From JAZDOK01 sp043798715 (GTDB taxonomy: Bacteria > Vulcanimicrobiota > JAZDOK01), in the NCBI GenBank assembly GCA_043798715.1, contig JAZDOK010000084.1:1-46560 (forward strand): a stretch of 46,560 nucleotides of DNA. Direction: 5' to 3'. A program made the position numbers and the translations under genes. Below, one piece after another: positions 8,235 to 15,289 of the stretch. The notes beneath the pieces are model-generated. The model had not been told where the DNA came from. It saw nothing but the letters and a program-made list of their open reading frames with translations, and made no database searches. How positions within the stretch are numbered: position 1 is the first letter of the stretch; each line of letters begins with the position of its first letter.

Positions 8235-8626
8235 TCTTCTCCCATCCATTTCGTGGTGAACAGCTTTTCCATATGCTGAAAACGCTTCCTGGCGACTTCC
8301 TGGACTTCTTCAATAAATTGCTCATAGGCCGCAATGAGGGTGCAGGCGAAAGGCGTCAGTTCCGCTCCCCCTCGATCCATGCCTCCGATATGCGTCAGGA
8401 GGATCTGGTTGACTGAATTTTTTTCGAGGTCGTGAAGAATGCGGTGGGCCTTTGCGTAGGACATGCCCATCTCGCGGGCGGCCCCACTGATGGAATGGGA
8501 GGAGGATATCCGGCGCAAGAGCTCGTAGTGCCCGGCTCCAAGGAAACCCCTCCCCTCTTCATTTAAAAGGGTGACCTTTACCTTGAGGCGAATTTTCGGG
8601 CCGGGTCTGTTTTTTGTTCCAGCCAC
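8231..8626 (-). CDS. modE: ModE-type DNA-binding regulator, DNA-binding domain only
   Basis: 131 residues starting at a GTG. Residues ~10-100 match the winged helix-turn-helix of ModE: KIRLKVKVTLLNEEGRGFLGAG, then the helix-turn-helix SISGAAREMGMSYAKAHRILHDLEK. E. coli ModE has two additional C-terminal molybdate-binding (Mop/TOBE) domains, and these are absent. If the protein senses metal, it does so with a partner or a small domain I cannot recognise. It is the first gene of its operon. A 24-bp ModE-type palindrome overlaps the promoter just upstream, so autoregulation is very likely. The leader between promoter and start is about 80 bases and contains a CCGGC/GCCGG hairpin. Confidence 0.88.
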   Translation of the reverse strand: MAGTKNRPGPKIRLKVKVTLLNEEGRGFLGAGHYELLRRISSSHSISGAAREMGMSYAKAHRILHDLEKNSVNQILLTHIGGMDRGGAELTPFACTLIAAYEQFIEEVQEVARKRFQHMEKLFTTKWMGEE

Positions 8627-8661
8627 AGGTTAAACCTCAGCCGTGGCAGCCTGCATTCTTT

Positions 8662-8674
8662 CCGGCAAAGCCGG
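8662..8674 (-). other. Leader hairpin in the modE 5' untranslated region
   Basis: CCGGC-AAA-GCCGG on the plus strand forms a 5-bp stem in the modE transcript leader. The same hairpin and its flanking bases (GGAAAGAATGCAGGCTGCC on the transcribed strand) are preserved in the duplicated leader before exbB at 10444-10456. The leader is about 80 nt. I do not recognise it as a known riboswitch class. Confidence 0.45.
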
Positions 8675-8701
8675 GAGAAAGAAGATGCGGTGAGAGCTCA
8701 T

Positions 8702-8736
8702 GCCGTTACATTATCATATAGATAACGGCTTGTCAA
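8702..8736 (-). promoter_or_regulatory. modE-operon promoter overlapped by a ModE-type operator
   Basis: The minus strand carries TTGACA (8736-8731), a 17-base spacer and TAATGT (8713-8708). Between and over these boxes lies a palindrome with 7-bp outer arms GCCGTTA and TAACGGC (8702-8729). The inner 24 bp start CGTTA and end TAACG. That length and these arms match the known E. coli ModE operator layout (CGTTAT-N12-ATAACG). Occupation would block RNA polymerase, so this is a classical repression geometry. Confidence 0.85.
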
Positions 8737-8771
8737 TTCTCCCCTGCCTGAAAAACACTCATATTGTACCG

Positions 8772-10136
8772 TCACCGCTTTGAAGGGACAGCCAGTGCAG
8801 AAAGTGCCTGTTCCATATGGTCGGCGGCCTTTCCCTCCACGGCGGCGATGGCTTTCAGGCGCCCGCATAAATACTCGGGCGACACTCTCCCGATCCCTCC
8901 CGGCTGCAGACACGTTGTGTGTACTTCCCGGAATATTTTCGAGGAAAAGAAAAGATAACGGGAGGCTTCTTCCAGGTTCTTCCGCCCCTTGACACTGAAG
9001 CGTGCAAAAGAAAGAAGGGAGCGGGCCGCGGCCTCGCGGGCCATTGAACCCTGGATGCCGAAGAAAAACATCCAGCCTTCCTGCCCTATATCCCGGATCA
9101 TTTCTGGACGTGCGGCAATATCACCGGAAAGGCGCCTGAGGCCGACAAGGCCGCAGTACCTCACGCTGTCTGGTTCCTCCGCTCTTCGGCCCGGGACCTT
9201 TTGAGGGCCGAGCCCCCTGAGGAGTTTAAGATCGTTGAGAAGAGAGCGGGAAACGACCTCCCCGAGAGGAGGCGTCTGGGCACCCGGAACGATTACGATC
9301 TGGGTAAAGGCGGAATAATGATGGTAGGCGCAAGGACCCGACCCCACCCAGGCCCTGATGAAATCCGTAATGGGAACCTTCTGATAGGAGCCCGACTCGG
9401 CGCGATCCCCGGGATCGAAGAGGGTGACGGAGGAGGAATCATAACCCACGGCCACCATGTGGTGGCCCCAGTTCCCGTTTTCGTCTCCGTTCCTGCGGAG
9501 TTCCTCGAGCTGGAGCTTTCTCATGGGGGAGATCGCTGAGAGGGAGGGAAGGAGGGGCCTCTCATCCACGTAGACGATGACCGGGTGATTGGCGATCAGA
9601 GCCGACTTGAGAAGTTCCCAGGCCCGGGAACCCTCTTTGACCTGGGGCAGGGTGACCCGGCAGCCGAGCCACCCGGGAACCTTTGTAAAGATGTCATTCC
9701 GCGAGCCGGCGGGGTAACCCTCCGGCCCCCCCATGACGAAAATCCGGGGCCGGACTCCGGAGTAGTATTGAAAACCGAAAGCATCGCCCATGAGTCCCTC
9801 GACGAGACCCTGATCCCGGAAACCGTAATACTGCATCACCATGAGAAAGGCTCCCATATAGCAGCGACCATAAAAATGCTGAGCGGGATAGCCGCCTTTT
9901 CCCGTATAGCCCATGAAAATATGAGGGAACCCCTGGATCCGATGACTTGATGGAAGTACCCGGTCAAGGGAGAGTGAACCGGACAACGGAGAGTTACCCG
10001 GCAATACATGCCGGACTTCGTTGTTCCGCCCCCTGCAGCTTATAACGGCCAGGAGGAGGACGCAAAGAACCAGAGCAGCGATGAAATCCCGGCGACCCGC
10101 TTTTATTATCGGGCTTTTGCTTTTTGAAATATCCAT
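8772..10136 (-). CDS. Lipoprotein with C39/papain-like cysteine peptidase domain
   Basis: 454 residues. A basic N-terminus and hydrophobic segment lead to the lipobox AVISC (Cys 34), so it should be membrane-anchored on the outside. The catalytic domain shows Gln 86 and Cys 92 in QHFYGRCYMGA, the six-residue spacing seen in C39 peptidases. The His lies in GNWGHHMVAVGYD (~225) and the Asp in LFDPGD (~241). The remaining ~200 residues are helical and unassigned. C39 domains cleave leader peptides of exported ribosomal peptides, which fits its position between the two ModE-controlled operons. It could equally be a BtrH-like or general protein. Its start has no good ribosome site, and an IS110 remnant lies just upstream. 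It may therefore be weakly expressed or have lost its original promoter. Confidence 0.7.
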   Translation of the reverse strand: MDISKSKSPIIKAGRRDFIAALVLCVLLLAVISCRGRNNEVRHVLPGNSPLSGSLSLDRVLPSSHRIQGFPHIFMGYTGKGGYPAQHFYGRCYMGAFLMVMQYYGFRDQGLVEGLMGDAFGFQYYSGVRPRIFVMGGPEGYPAGSRNDIFTKVPGWLGCRVTLPQVKEGSRAWELLKSALIANHPVIVYVDERPLLPSLSAISPMRKLQLEELRRNGDENGNWGHHMVAVGYDSSSVTLFDPGDRAESGSYQKVPITDFIRAWVGSGPCAYHHYSAFTQIVIVPGAQTPPLGEVVSRSLLNDLKLLRGLGPQKVPGRRAEEPDSVRYCGLVGLRRLSGDIAARPEMIRDIGQEGWMFFFGIQGSMAREAAARSLLSFARFSVKGRKNLEEASRYLFFSSKIFREVHTTCLQPGGIGRVSPEYLCGRLKAIAAVEGKAADHMEQALSALAVPSKR

Positions 10137-10184
10137 TCGATAAATTGATTCAACCCCACATTAGATGTAAAATCACCTGTGAAT

Positions 10185-10366
10185 TTACACAAGAGGGGGA
10201 CGAGATCCTCCTTCTTCTGGAATCTTTCCGGAATAGAAATAGTACCAGTTGCCGGTCGCCTCCAGAGCAATCTGGCTGCCCTCTGGAAGCGTATCAGCAA
10301 ATCCCGGGAGTGTTTCGGGGTCGTTATTCATCTTGATTCGTTCTAAAAATTTTCCTTCTCATCCAT
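10185..10366 (-). mobile_element. IS110-family transposase, N-terminal remnant
   Basis: In one minus-strand frame ending at the TAA at 10185-10187, the residues NNDPETLPGFADTLPEG, then SQIALEATGNWYYFY, match the N-terminal region of IS110-type (DEDD) transposases. In those the ...ALEATGNWYW... motif is strongly conserved. The fragment covers only about 60 residues and its start and the rest of the enzyme are gone. It sits between the C39 lipoprotein and the duplicated ModE control region, and meets the duplicate at about 10367. It is therefore a plausible agent of the rearrangement. Confidence 0.7.
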
Positions 10367-10605
10367 TCAGGCAGAGGGGAATTGACAAGCCGCTATCTAT
10401 ATGATAATATAGCGGCATGAATTCTCACCGTATCTTCCTTCACCCGGCTTTGCCGGAAAGAATGCAGGCTGCCGCGGCTGAGGTTTAATCCGTGGTTACA
10501 ATAAAAACAAATCCATCCCGAAAATTCGCCTCAAGGTAAAAGTCACTCTCTTTAATGAAGAGGGAAGGGGTTTGTTTGGAACCGGGCAGGGCACGAGTGG
10601 AAACA
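10367..10605 (+). pseudogene. Inverted duplicate of the modE promoter, leader and first ~40 codons
   Basis: This stretch is closely similar to the reverse complement of about 8755-8520. It holds promoter and operator, the CCGGC/GCCGG leader hairpin, the GTG start and the coding start. The KIRLKVKVTL part of modE is recognisable as KIRLKVKVTLFNEEGRG. Small indels after the GTG (10492) shift the frame, giving a stop after about 15 codons. Similarity ends near GTGQ at about 10605, where the exbB leader begins. It makes no ModE but supplies control signals to exbB-exbD-tonB. Confidence 0.85.
10382..10416 (+). promoter_or_regulatory. exbB-operon promoter overlapped by a second ModE-type operator
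   Basis: TTGACA (10382-10387), a 17-base spacer and TAATAT (10405-10410) form a sigma70-type promoter. A palindrome with perfect 8-bp arms GCCGCTAT and ATAGCGGC (10389-10416) covers the spacer and -10 box. Its inner 24 bp read CGCTAT-N12-ATAGCG, as in ModE operators. It is homologous to the modE-promoter operator. The third base of each core half-site has changed symmetrically from T/A to C/G, which keeps the dyad. Confidence 0.85.
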
Positions 10606-10642
10606 CGCCTGCCTCCCGTGTTTGGAAAGGAGAAAAAAAGGC

Positions 10643-11215
10643 TTGCTCGCGTTCCTCCATATTGGCGGACCTTCCGTCTGGATTCTCGTTCTCTGCACCG
10701 TTCTCATCCTCTGGATTGCCCTGGAAAAAATTCTCCTGCAGGCCAGGGTATCCGGCTCCTCCCCCCTCTCCCTTCAGGAATTGATGAAAGGTCAACGTCT
10801 CGAAGGCTGCCGCCGGCTTTCCTATCTCTTTCTTCTCCAGGAAGCCGAGGGAGCCGGCCGCTCTCCCCTCAAAAGACAGGCGGGCAGAAGCGCCTTCATG
10901 AAAAAGGCCGAGCAGGAACTTTCTCGCGGCCTGCCCGCGCTGGGCACCGTCAGCGTTATATCTCCGTTCATCGGGCTCTTCGGGACCGTCGCCGGCATCA
11001 TGCACGCCTTCTCCAGGATCGCCTCGGAGGGCCGGATGTCGCCGGAGGTCGTCGGATCCGGAATTGCCGAGGCTCTCATCACCACCGCCGCCGGCCTCCT
11101 GGTGGCCATCCTCTCCGTCATACTCTACAATGTCTTCAAGACCCTCCTGGAAAGCCGGCTGGCAGACCTGGAGATTCTGGCGGACCAGACGGACGCCGAT
11201 CGGAGCGAATCGTGA
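10643..11215 (+). CDS. exbB: ExbB/TolQ-family proton channel subunit
   Basis: 190 residues from a TTG at 10643. I chose this start because GGAAAGGAG lies ten bases before it. The longer frame from the TTG at 10622 has no ribosome site. It has three membrane segments: WILVLCTVLILWIAL, LGTVSVISPFIGLFGTVAGIM and ITTAAGLLVAILSVILY. The conserved TolQ/ExbB stretch is SPFIGLFGTVAGIMHAF, then EALITTAAGL. With ExbD it uses the proton gradient to energise TonB. Its stop overlaps the exbD start (TGATG). ModE-type control through the upstream operator makes the energising complex respond like the modE operon. Confidence 0.87.
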   Translation: MLAFLHIGGPSVWILVLCTVLILWIALEKILLQARVSGSSPLSLQELMKGQRLEGCRRLSYLFLLQEAEGAGRSPLKRQAGRSAFMKKAEQELSRGLPALGTVSVISPFIGLFGTVAGIMHAFSRIASEGRMSPEVVGSGIAEALITTAAGLLVAILSVILYNVFKTLLESRLADLEILADQTDADRSES

Positions 11216-11628
11216 TGAGGCGAAAAACGCGGTTTCCCCTCATGGCCGAGATCAACATCACGCCCCTTACCGATGTCATGCTGGTCCTCCTCATCATCTT
11301 CATGGTATCATCCTCCTTCATCCTTCAGGAGAAATCACTGGGCCTCACCCTCCCCAAGGCCGACGGTAACGTCCCGGCCAGCCGGTCGAACGCGCTCGTC
11401 CTGGATATCGATCGCGGCGGCGCCCTCTTCATGGACGGGAAGCCGGCGACGGAGGACGCCCTGAAGGAAAGGCTGCGCGTCCTGAAAAAACACGCGCCTT
11501 CCCCTTCCATCCTCCTTCGGGCCGACGAATCCTCCAGATATCAGAAATTCGTCTCGATCCTGGAAATTCTGTCCAGAGCGGATTGCGGCAACATCTCCCT
11601 GGCCGCAAGACCAAGGGGGAAACGATGA
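11215..11628 (+). CDS. exbD: ExbD/TolR-family proton channel subunit
   Basis: 137 residues with the family layout: a short cytoplasmic tail, one membrane segment and a periplasmic domain. The motif INITPLTDVMLVLLIIFMVSS contains the conserved membrane Asp (in LTDVML) that carries protons. The periplasmic part ends ILRADESSRYQKFVSILEIL, as in other ExbD proteins. The start overlaps the exbB stop and its own stop overlaps the tonB start (ATGA), so the three are co-translated. Confidence 0.92.
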   Translation: MRRKTRFPLMAEINITPLTDVMLVLLIIFMVSSSFILQEKSLGLTLPKADGNVPASRSNALVLDIDRGGALFMDGKPATEDALKERLRVLKKHAPSPSILLRADESSRYQKFVSILEILSRADCGNISLAARPRGKR

Positions 11629-12473
11629 AATCCACCCGGCCCTGGACGCTCGTCCTGTCGTGTCTTCTGACGCTCGGTCTTTTCAGCGCTTTCTTTCGCC
11701 TGATGCCCTGCCGGGCATCGGGACAGATCATATCCCCCATCGCCATCCGAATCAGGACCGCTCCGAGTTTTCACCCGGCTCAAAATAAAATCCGCTCTGT
11801 GCGCTCCCTGCCAAAAAAATTGCCCTTATATCGGGGCGGGCGCCGCATGGGTGGTGGAGAAGAAAGGCCCTTCTTTCTGCGCCGGGTTTTTTCTCTCAAA
11901 AAAAAACAGCCGGTGAAAAAAAACAAAGGGGACGTAAGAGGCTTAATACCGCGGATCCTGACTGCGCGCTCTTCAAATGAACTACTGAACTTTAGGCCCG
12001 CTCCGGGTGACTCCGGGGAGAACAGCGTTCCTCTTCCGGTCGCCGGAGGGCCTTCCTCCGCGTACAGCTCAGGGGGGGAAGGCGGCTCCGGAGGCTCCGG
12101 AGAAGGCACAGGCCCGGGAGAAGGCGAGGCCGTCTTCCTTCCTCCCTCTTCGGCTTCTCCGGCCCCCGGGGACACAGCCGCCTTTCTGGTCGCTTTTCAG
12201 TCCATGGTCTCCGGGAAACTCAACAGAGCCAAGATATATCCCATCGAGGCCCGTGAGAGAAGGGAGGAAGGGACCGTCATCCTGTCCTTCCTGGTGGAGC
12301 CGGACGGGCACCCTTCGACCCCATGCGCTGTTTCATCGAGTGGCTATGCGTCCCTGGATCAGGCGGCCGTCGCGGCCGTGGCCTCCGCCTCCCCCTTCCT
12401 CCCTTTTCCTGAAGGCTTTCCATCCGGAATCCGGGTCAAGGCCAGGGTCCGGTTTTATCTTTCCAATCTTTAA
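11625..12473 (+). CDS. TonB-like energy transducer with glycine-rich linker
   Basis: 282 residues from the ATG at 11625, which overlaps the exbD stop. There is one N-terminal membrane anchor (WTLVLSCLLTLGLFSAFF), a basic periplasmic stretch, and a linker rich in Gly, Glu and Ser (~150-175). The linker replaces the usual Pro-Lys/Pro-Glu repeats. The C-terminal TonB fold follows: YPIEARERREEGTVILSF, VEPDGHPSTPCAVSSSGY and SLDQAAVAAVASASPFLPFP. It transmits ExbB/ExbD energy to outer-membrane receptors, presumably both receptors in this locus. The receptor gene starts 11 bases downstream behind AAGGAG. Confidence 0.85.
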   Translation: MKSTRPWTLVLSCLLTLGLFSAFFRLMPCRASGQIISPIAIRIRTAPSFHPAQNKIRSVRSLPKKLPLYRGGRRMGGGEERPFFLRRVFSLKKKQPVKKNKGDVRGLIPRILTARSSNELLNFRPAPGDSGENSVPLPVAGGPSSAYSSGGEGGSGGSGEGTGPGEGEAVFLPPSSASPAPGDTAAFLVAFQSMVSGKLNRAKIYPIEARERREEGTVILSFLVEPDGHPSTPCAVSSSGYASLDQAAVAAVASASPFLPFPEGFPSGIRVKARVRFYLSNL

Positions 12474-12484
12474 GGAGAAAGCAG

Positions 12485-14428
12485 ATGAAAAAATTATTCT
12501 GGCTTCTTGTTCTTCTCTTCGTTCTTCCCGTCTTTGCATGGGCGGAAACAAAACCGCCCGAAGTCGAGGTTTCTACGGATGTCGAGGCCTCGGCCCTCGA
12601 AAAATACCTGGTCACCACCTCAGTCATCAAGCAGGATTCCCTGGATAAAGATCCCTCCCTCAACCTTTCCCAGTACCTGGAGAGAGTCCCCGGGGTCGTG
12701 ATGGAAGGAACGGGCAACAGGAAGAGTAAAAACGAGATGATGATCCGCGGCTACGATATGAGCCATCTCAGGGTCTATTTGAACGGCATCCCGCTCAACA
12801 CCCCGAATGAACGCGCCGTGGACTTCAGCATCATCCCCAAGGAATTTTTCCGGGAGGTCGAGGTCATCCGCGGGCCGCCCCCGGTCTCATACGGCTCGGA
12901 TGCCTCCGGCGGCATCGTCAATCTCATCCCTAAAAAGGCCAAAGACGCCCCGGCGATCGCCGCCTCCATTCTGGCCGGCTCTTTCGGCAACTTCATCGCT
13001 TCGATCTCACCCGCTTTCAAGAGCAGTAAAAGCGACATCTTCATATCCGCCAGGAAGGATCGTTCCGACGGTTACACCGCCAACACCGACAGCAACCTCG
13101 ACTACGCGTTCCTCTCCGGAGGCTTTGACCTGGGCCGAAACTTGAGCGCCTCCATCCTCTACATGCGGACAACGGGCGACAAGGGATGCCCCAATGAGCT
13201 CAACCCGGACGGCTCCACGCGTCCGCACAGCACCGGTTTCTGGCCTAATTCCTACAACTGGCGCTTCCAGGACATCCTGGCGGAAAACCAGTCCCTCCGT
13301 TTCGAGAAGAAAAACGCCGCCGGCATTTCCTGGTCGGTTCTGGGTTTCTACCACATCGACAACAACACGCTCACGGGCTGGGTCGATCCGGGCGCCAGAC
13401 TTTCCCCGCCGGCGGGAAACCGCAACCAGTACTATCAGGCCGGAGTGACCAATTACAGCTACTGGCAAAGTAATGACGGAGGCGGAAAACTTGACTTAAG
13501 CTGTCAAAGAGGAAAACATCTCATGAAGTTCGGCGCCTCCAGTGAAACCGCAACCTTCAGACAGAACGTGAATGCCTCATTATCGCGCCCGAAAAGCCAA
13601 TGGAACCAGGATTATTGGACCTCCTGGAACTCAATGTCCTACGCCGGTTATTATCTGGAAGATACGGTTAAATTCACTCAGGCCCTCGACATGACGGTCG
13701 GCGGGCGGGTGGATTCCTGTAACCGCTCTTCCACCATCGGCAATGTGAATGTCAACTTCGCCTTCACCCGGGGCCTCAATACCTGGCGCCTCGGCGGCGC
13801 CACCACGGCGCGCTACCCCACCATTTCCGAACTGGACGGGAAATCTGGCAATTCCTCCCTCGTTCCGGAAAGGGCCGTCAGCTACGAAATCGGCTTCCAT
13901 CGCGCCGAGGGGGATCGCATATTCGATCTTTCGGTATTCACCTCCACCGTCAACGATCTCATCGCCACCCTCGCAGCGGGCTCGAAGTATGCCAACTGGA
14001 GAAAGGTCAATATCTTCGGATACGAAGGCGCCGCGACTCTTCCTCTCGGAAAATCCCTCCTGATTTCGCCCTCCATCTCCTATGCCTGCCGGGACTACGG
14101 CGACCAGCCTTCGGTTTGGAATGACATGCCCAAGAATAAATACGTCCTGGAGCTGTCTTCGAGGAAAAAGAAAGGCGCCCTGAACTGGTCCATCGACGGC
14201 TGTGCTTTCAGCGATATGTCCACGAGCGATTCTCAGTATCCAATGATGCCGGGCTATGTGCTGACCAACTGCATGCTCTCCTATGAAACTCCGGATCTGG
14301 GGAAAAACCGCCCCACGCACCAACTAAGTATCATGGTCAGAAATCTTTTTGACGTCAAATACCAGACGACTCCGGGTTATGCCGAACCGGGGCGGGGCCT
14401 CTGGGGGGAATACCAAATCAAGATCTGA
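12485..14428 (+). CDS. TonB-dependent outer-membrane receptor (BtuB/CirA-like architecture)
   Basis: 647 residues. A signal peptide (LFWLLVLLFVLPVFAWA) and a presumptive TonB-box region are followed by the plug domain, with LNLSQYLERVPGVV, MIRGYDMSHLRVYLNGIPLN and VEVIRGPPPVSYGSDASGGIVNL. The beta-barrel fills the rest. The protein ends GEYQIKI rather than with the usual terminal aromatic residue, a mild oddity. It is the last gene of the ModE-type controlled exbB-exbD-tonB operon. It differs from the first receptor in lacking the carboxypeptidase-like N-terminal domain, so the two probably take different ligands or forms of one ligand. Confidence 0.9.
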   Translation: MKKLFWLLVLLFVLPVFAWAETKPPEVEVSTDVEASALEKYLVTTSVIKQDSLDKDPSLNLSQYLERVPGVVMEGTGNRKSKNEMMIRGYDMSHLRVYLNGIPLNTPNERAVDFSIIPKEFFREVEVIRGPPPVSYGSDASGGIVNLIPKKAKDAPAIAASILAGSFGNFIASISPAFKSSKSDIFISARKDRSDGYTANTDSNLDYAFLSGGFDLGRNLSASILYMRTTGDKGCPNELNPDGSTRPHSTGFWPNSYNWRFQDILAENQSLRFEKKNAAGISWSVLGFYHIDNNTLTGWVDPGARLSPPAGNRNQYYQAGVTNYSYWQSNDGGGKLDLSCQRGKHLMKFGASSETATFRQNVNASLSRPKSQWNQDYWTSWNSMSYAGYYLEDTVKFTQALDMTVGGRVDSCNRSSTIGNVNVNFAFTRGLNTWRLGGATTARYPTISELDGKSGNSSLVPERAVSYEIGFHRAEGDRIFDLSVFTSTVNDLIATLAAGSKYANWRKVNIFGYEGAATLPLGKSLLISPSISYACRDYGDQPSVWNDMPKNKYVLELSSRKKKGALNWSIDGCAFSDMSTSDSQYPMMPGYVLTNCMLSYETPDLGKNRPTHQLSIMVRNLFDVKYQTTPGYAEPGRGLWGEYQIKI

Positions 14429-14480
14429 TTCAGTCTTATGCCAGGTCTTGTTTTTTGCACAGGTGCGTGAAGCTTTCCGC

Positions 14481-14511
14481 AAATGACACCCCGAAAATCG
14501 GGGTGTCATTT
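14481..14511. terminator. Bidirectional rho-independent terminator
   Basis: AAATGACACCCCGA and its exact complement form a 14-bp stem around an AAA loop. The A/T-rich stem ends supply U-runs in both directions. It lies between the convergent TonB-receptor gene and the DUF364 gene and should end both transcripts. Confidence 0.85.
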
Positions 14512-14529
14512 CTCCCCGGCAGGTAATCT

Positions 14530-15288
14530 TCAGTTATTGAATTTGAGGCTGACTTTCTGGCCGGCGGAAAATATCCTGCAATTTTCCTGACCGGAGCAGA
14601 TGCGCAGAGCTTTCTCACCGTCTTTGATAACAAAACCGGACAGGTCCATGACGCCAAACTGGGAAAGCACCGGAGCCATCGGAGTAGAGGGGCCGACGAT
14701 GACCACATGTGCCTGATGTGCCAGCTTCAATAAGCGCGGCAGTGACTTTTCTACTAACGACCCACACGTTATAAAGACATAATCGCACTCCGGCAGGATA
14801 AACTCCGCTGCAGTAAACGGATATTCACCTTCCTCCGGCTCATGCTCCACTAATGAAAGCTCGCAGACCGGCTGGAATAATTGATCCAGAAGAGGAAAAT
14901 GCCCGACAACCGCCACTTTTTTATTCCGGATGTCATTCTGATACGCAATAAAGGGATCATTAATCCTGTCTTCCACAAATCTGCTGTTGGAAATAGCGAT
15001 GCCGTTTCTCATGGCAACCGGCACCGCATTATAATAGGCGTTGATGGCGGCCTGGCCGATACTGGCCTCGATAAAATTCCATGATTTAATGCAGGCCGCA
15101 ATCTCCCGCAACTTCATCCCCGGCGTTTTGTGCGTCGTCATGACAGGCCTGGTTACCCCCGACATAACCGCACTGAATCCATAGCCTTCTCCACAACGTA
15201 CAAACGCCTTGTCAGCTCCGCACACCAGCTCATCTACCGTATAGTCCGGCGGTATTCCTTCGATCAGCGCGTCATACAATTGCCACAT
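14530..15288 (-). CDS. DUF4213/DUF364 putative heavy-metal-chelation protein
   Basis: About 252 residues from the ATG at 15288 (MWQLYDALIEGIPPDYTVDEL). An alternative ATG at 15303 overlaps the preceding gene by 14 bases. The N-terminal part (GEGYGFSAVMSG...TRPVMTT...GMKLREIAACIKSWN) and the Rossmann-like C-terminal part (KVAVVGHFPLLDQL, EFILPECDYVFITCGSLVEKSLPRLLKLA, VVIVGPSTPMAPVL) match the DUF4213-DUF364 pair. Pfam names this pair as a putative heavy-metal chelation domain. It is the last gene of the five-gene fmdE operon, and its company of Mo/W-type proteins fits a cytoplasmic metal-handling role. The precise reaction is unknown. Confidence 0.8.
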   Translation of the reverse strand: MWQLYDALIEGIPPDYTVDELVCGADKAFVRCGEGYGFSAVMSGVTRPVMTTHKTPGMKLREIAACIKSWNFIEASIGQAAINAYYNAVPVAMRNGIAISNSRFVEDRINDPFIAYQNDIRNKKVAVVGHFPLLDQLFQPVCELSLVEHEPEEGEYPFTAAEFILPECDYVFITCGSLVEKSLPRLLKLAHQAHVVIVGPSTPMAPVLSQFGVMDLSGFVIKDGEKALRICSGQENCRIFSAGQKVSLKFNN

Positions 15289-15289
15289 A

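Noticed and set aside
8640..8701. Moco/Tuco riboswitch in the modE leader
   Set aside because: Only a single short hairpin can be drawn with confidence. I cannot place the conserved core of the known motif, so I report it only as an unclassified leader.
10555..11214. Long plus-strand frame running into exbD from 10555
   Set aside because: The first 220 codons are an Arg/Pro/His-rich shadow of exbB. Real ExbD homology begins at the ATG at 11215.
13631..14323. 230-codon minus-strand frame inside the second TonB receptor
   Set aside because: No ribosome site or family motif. The plus-strand receptor explains the coding signal.
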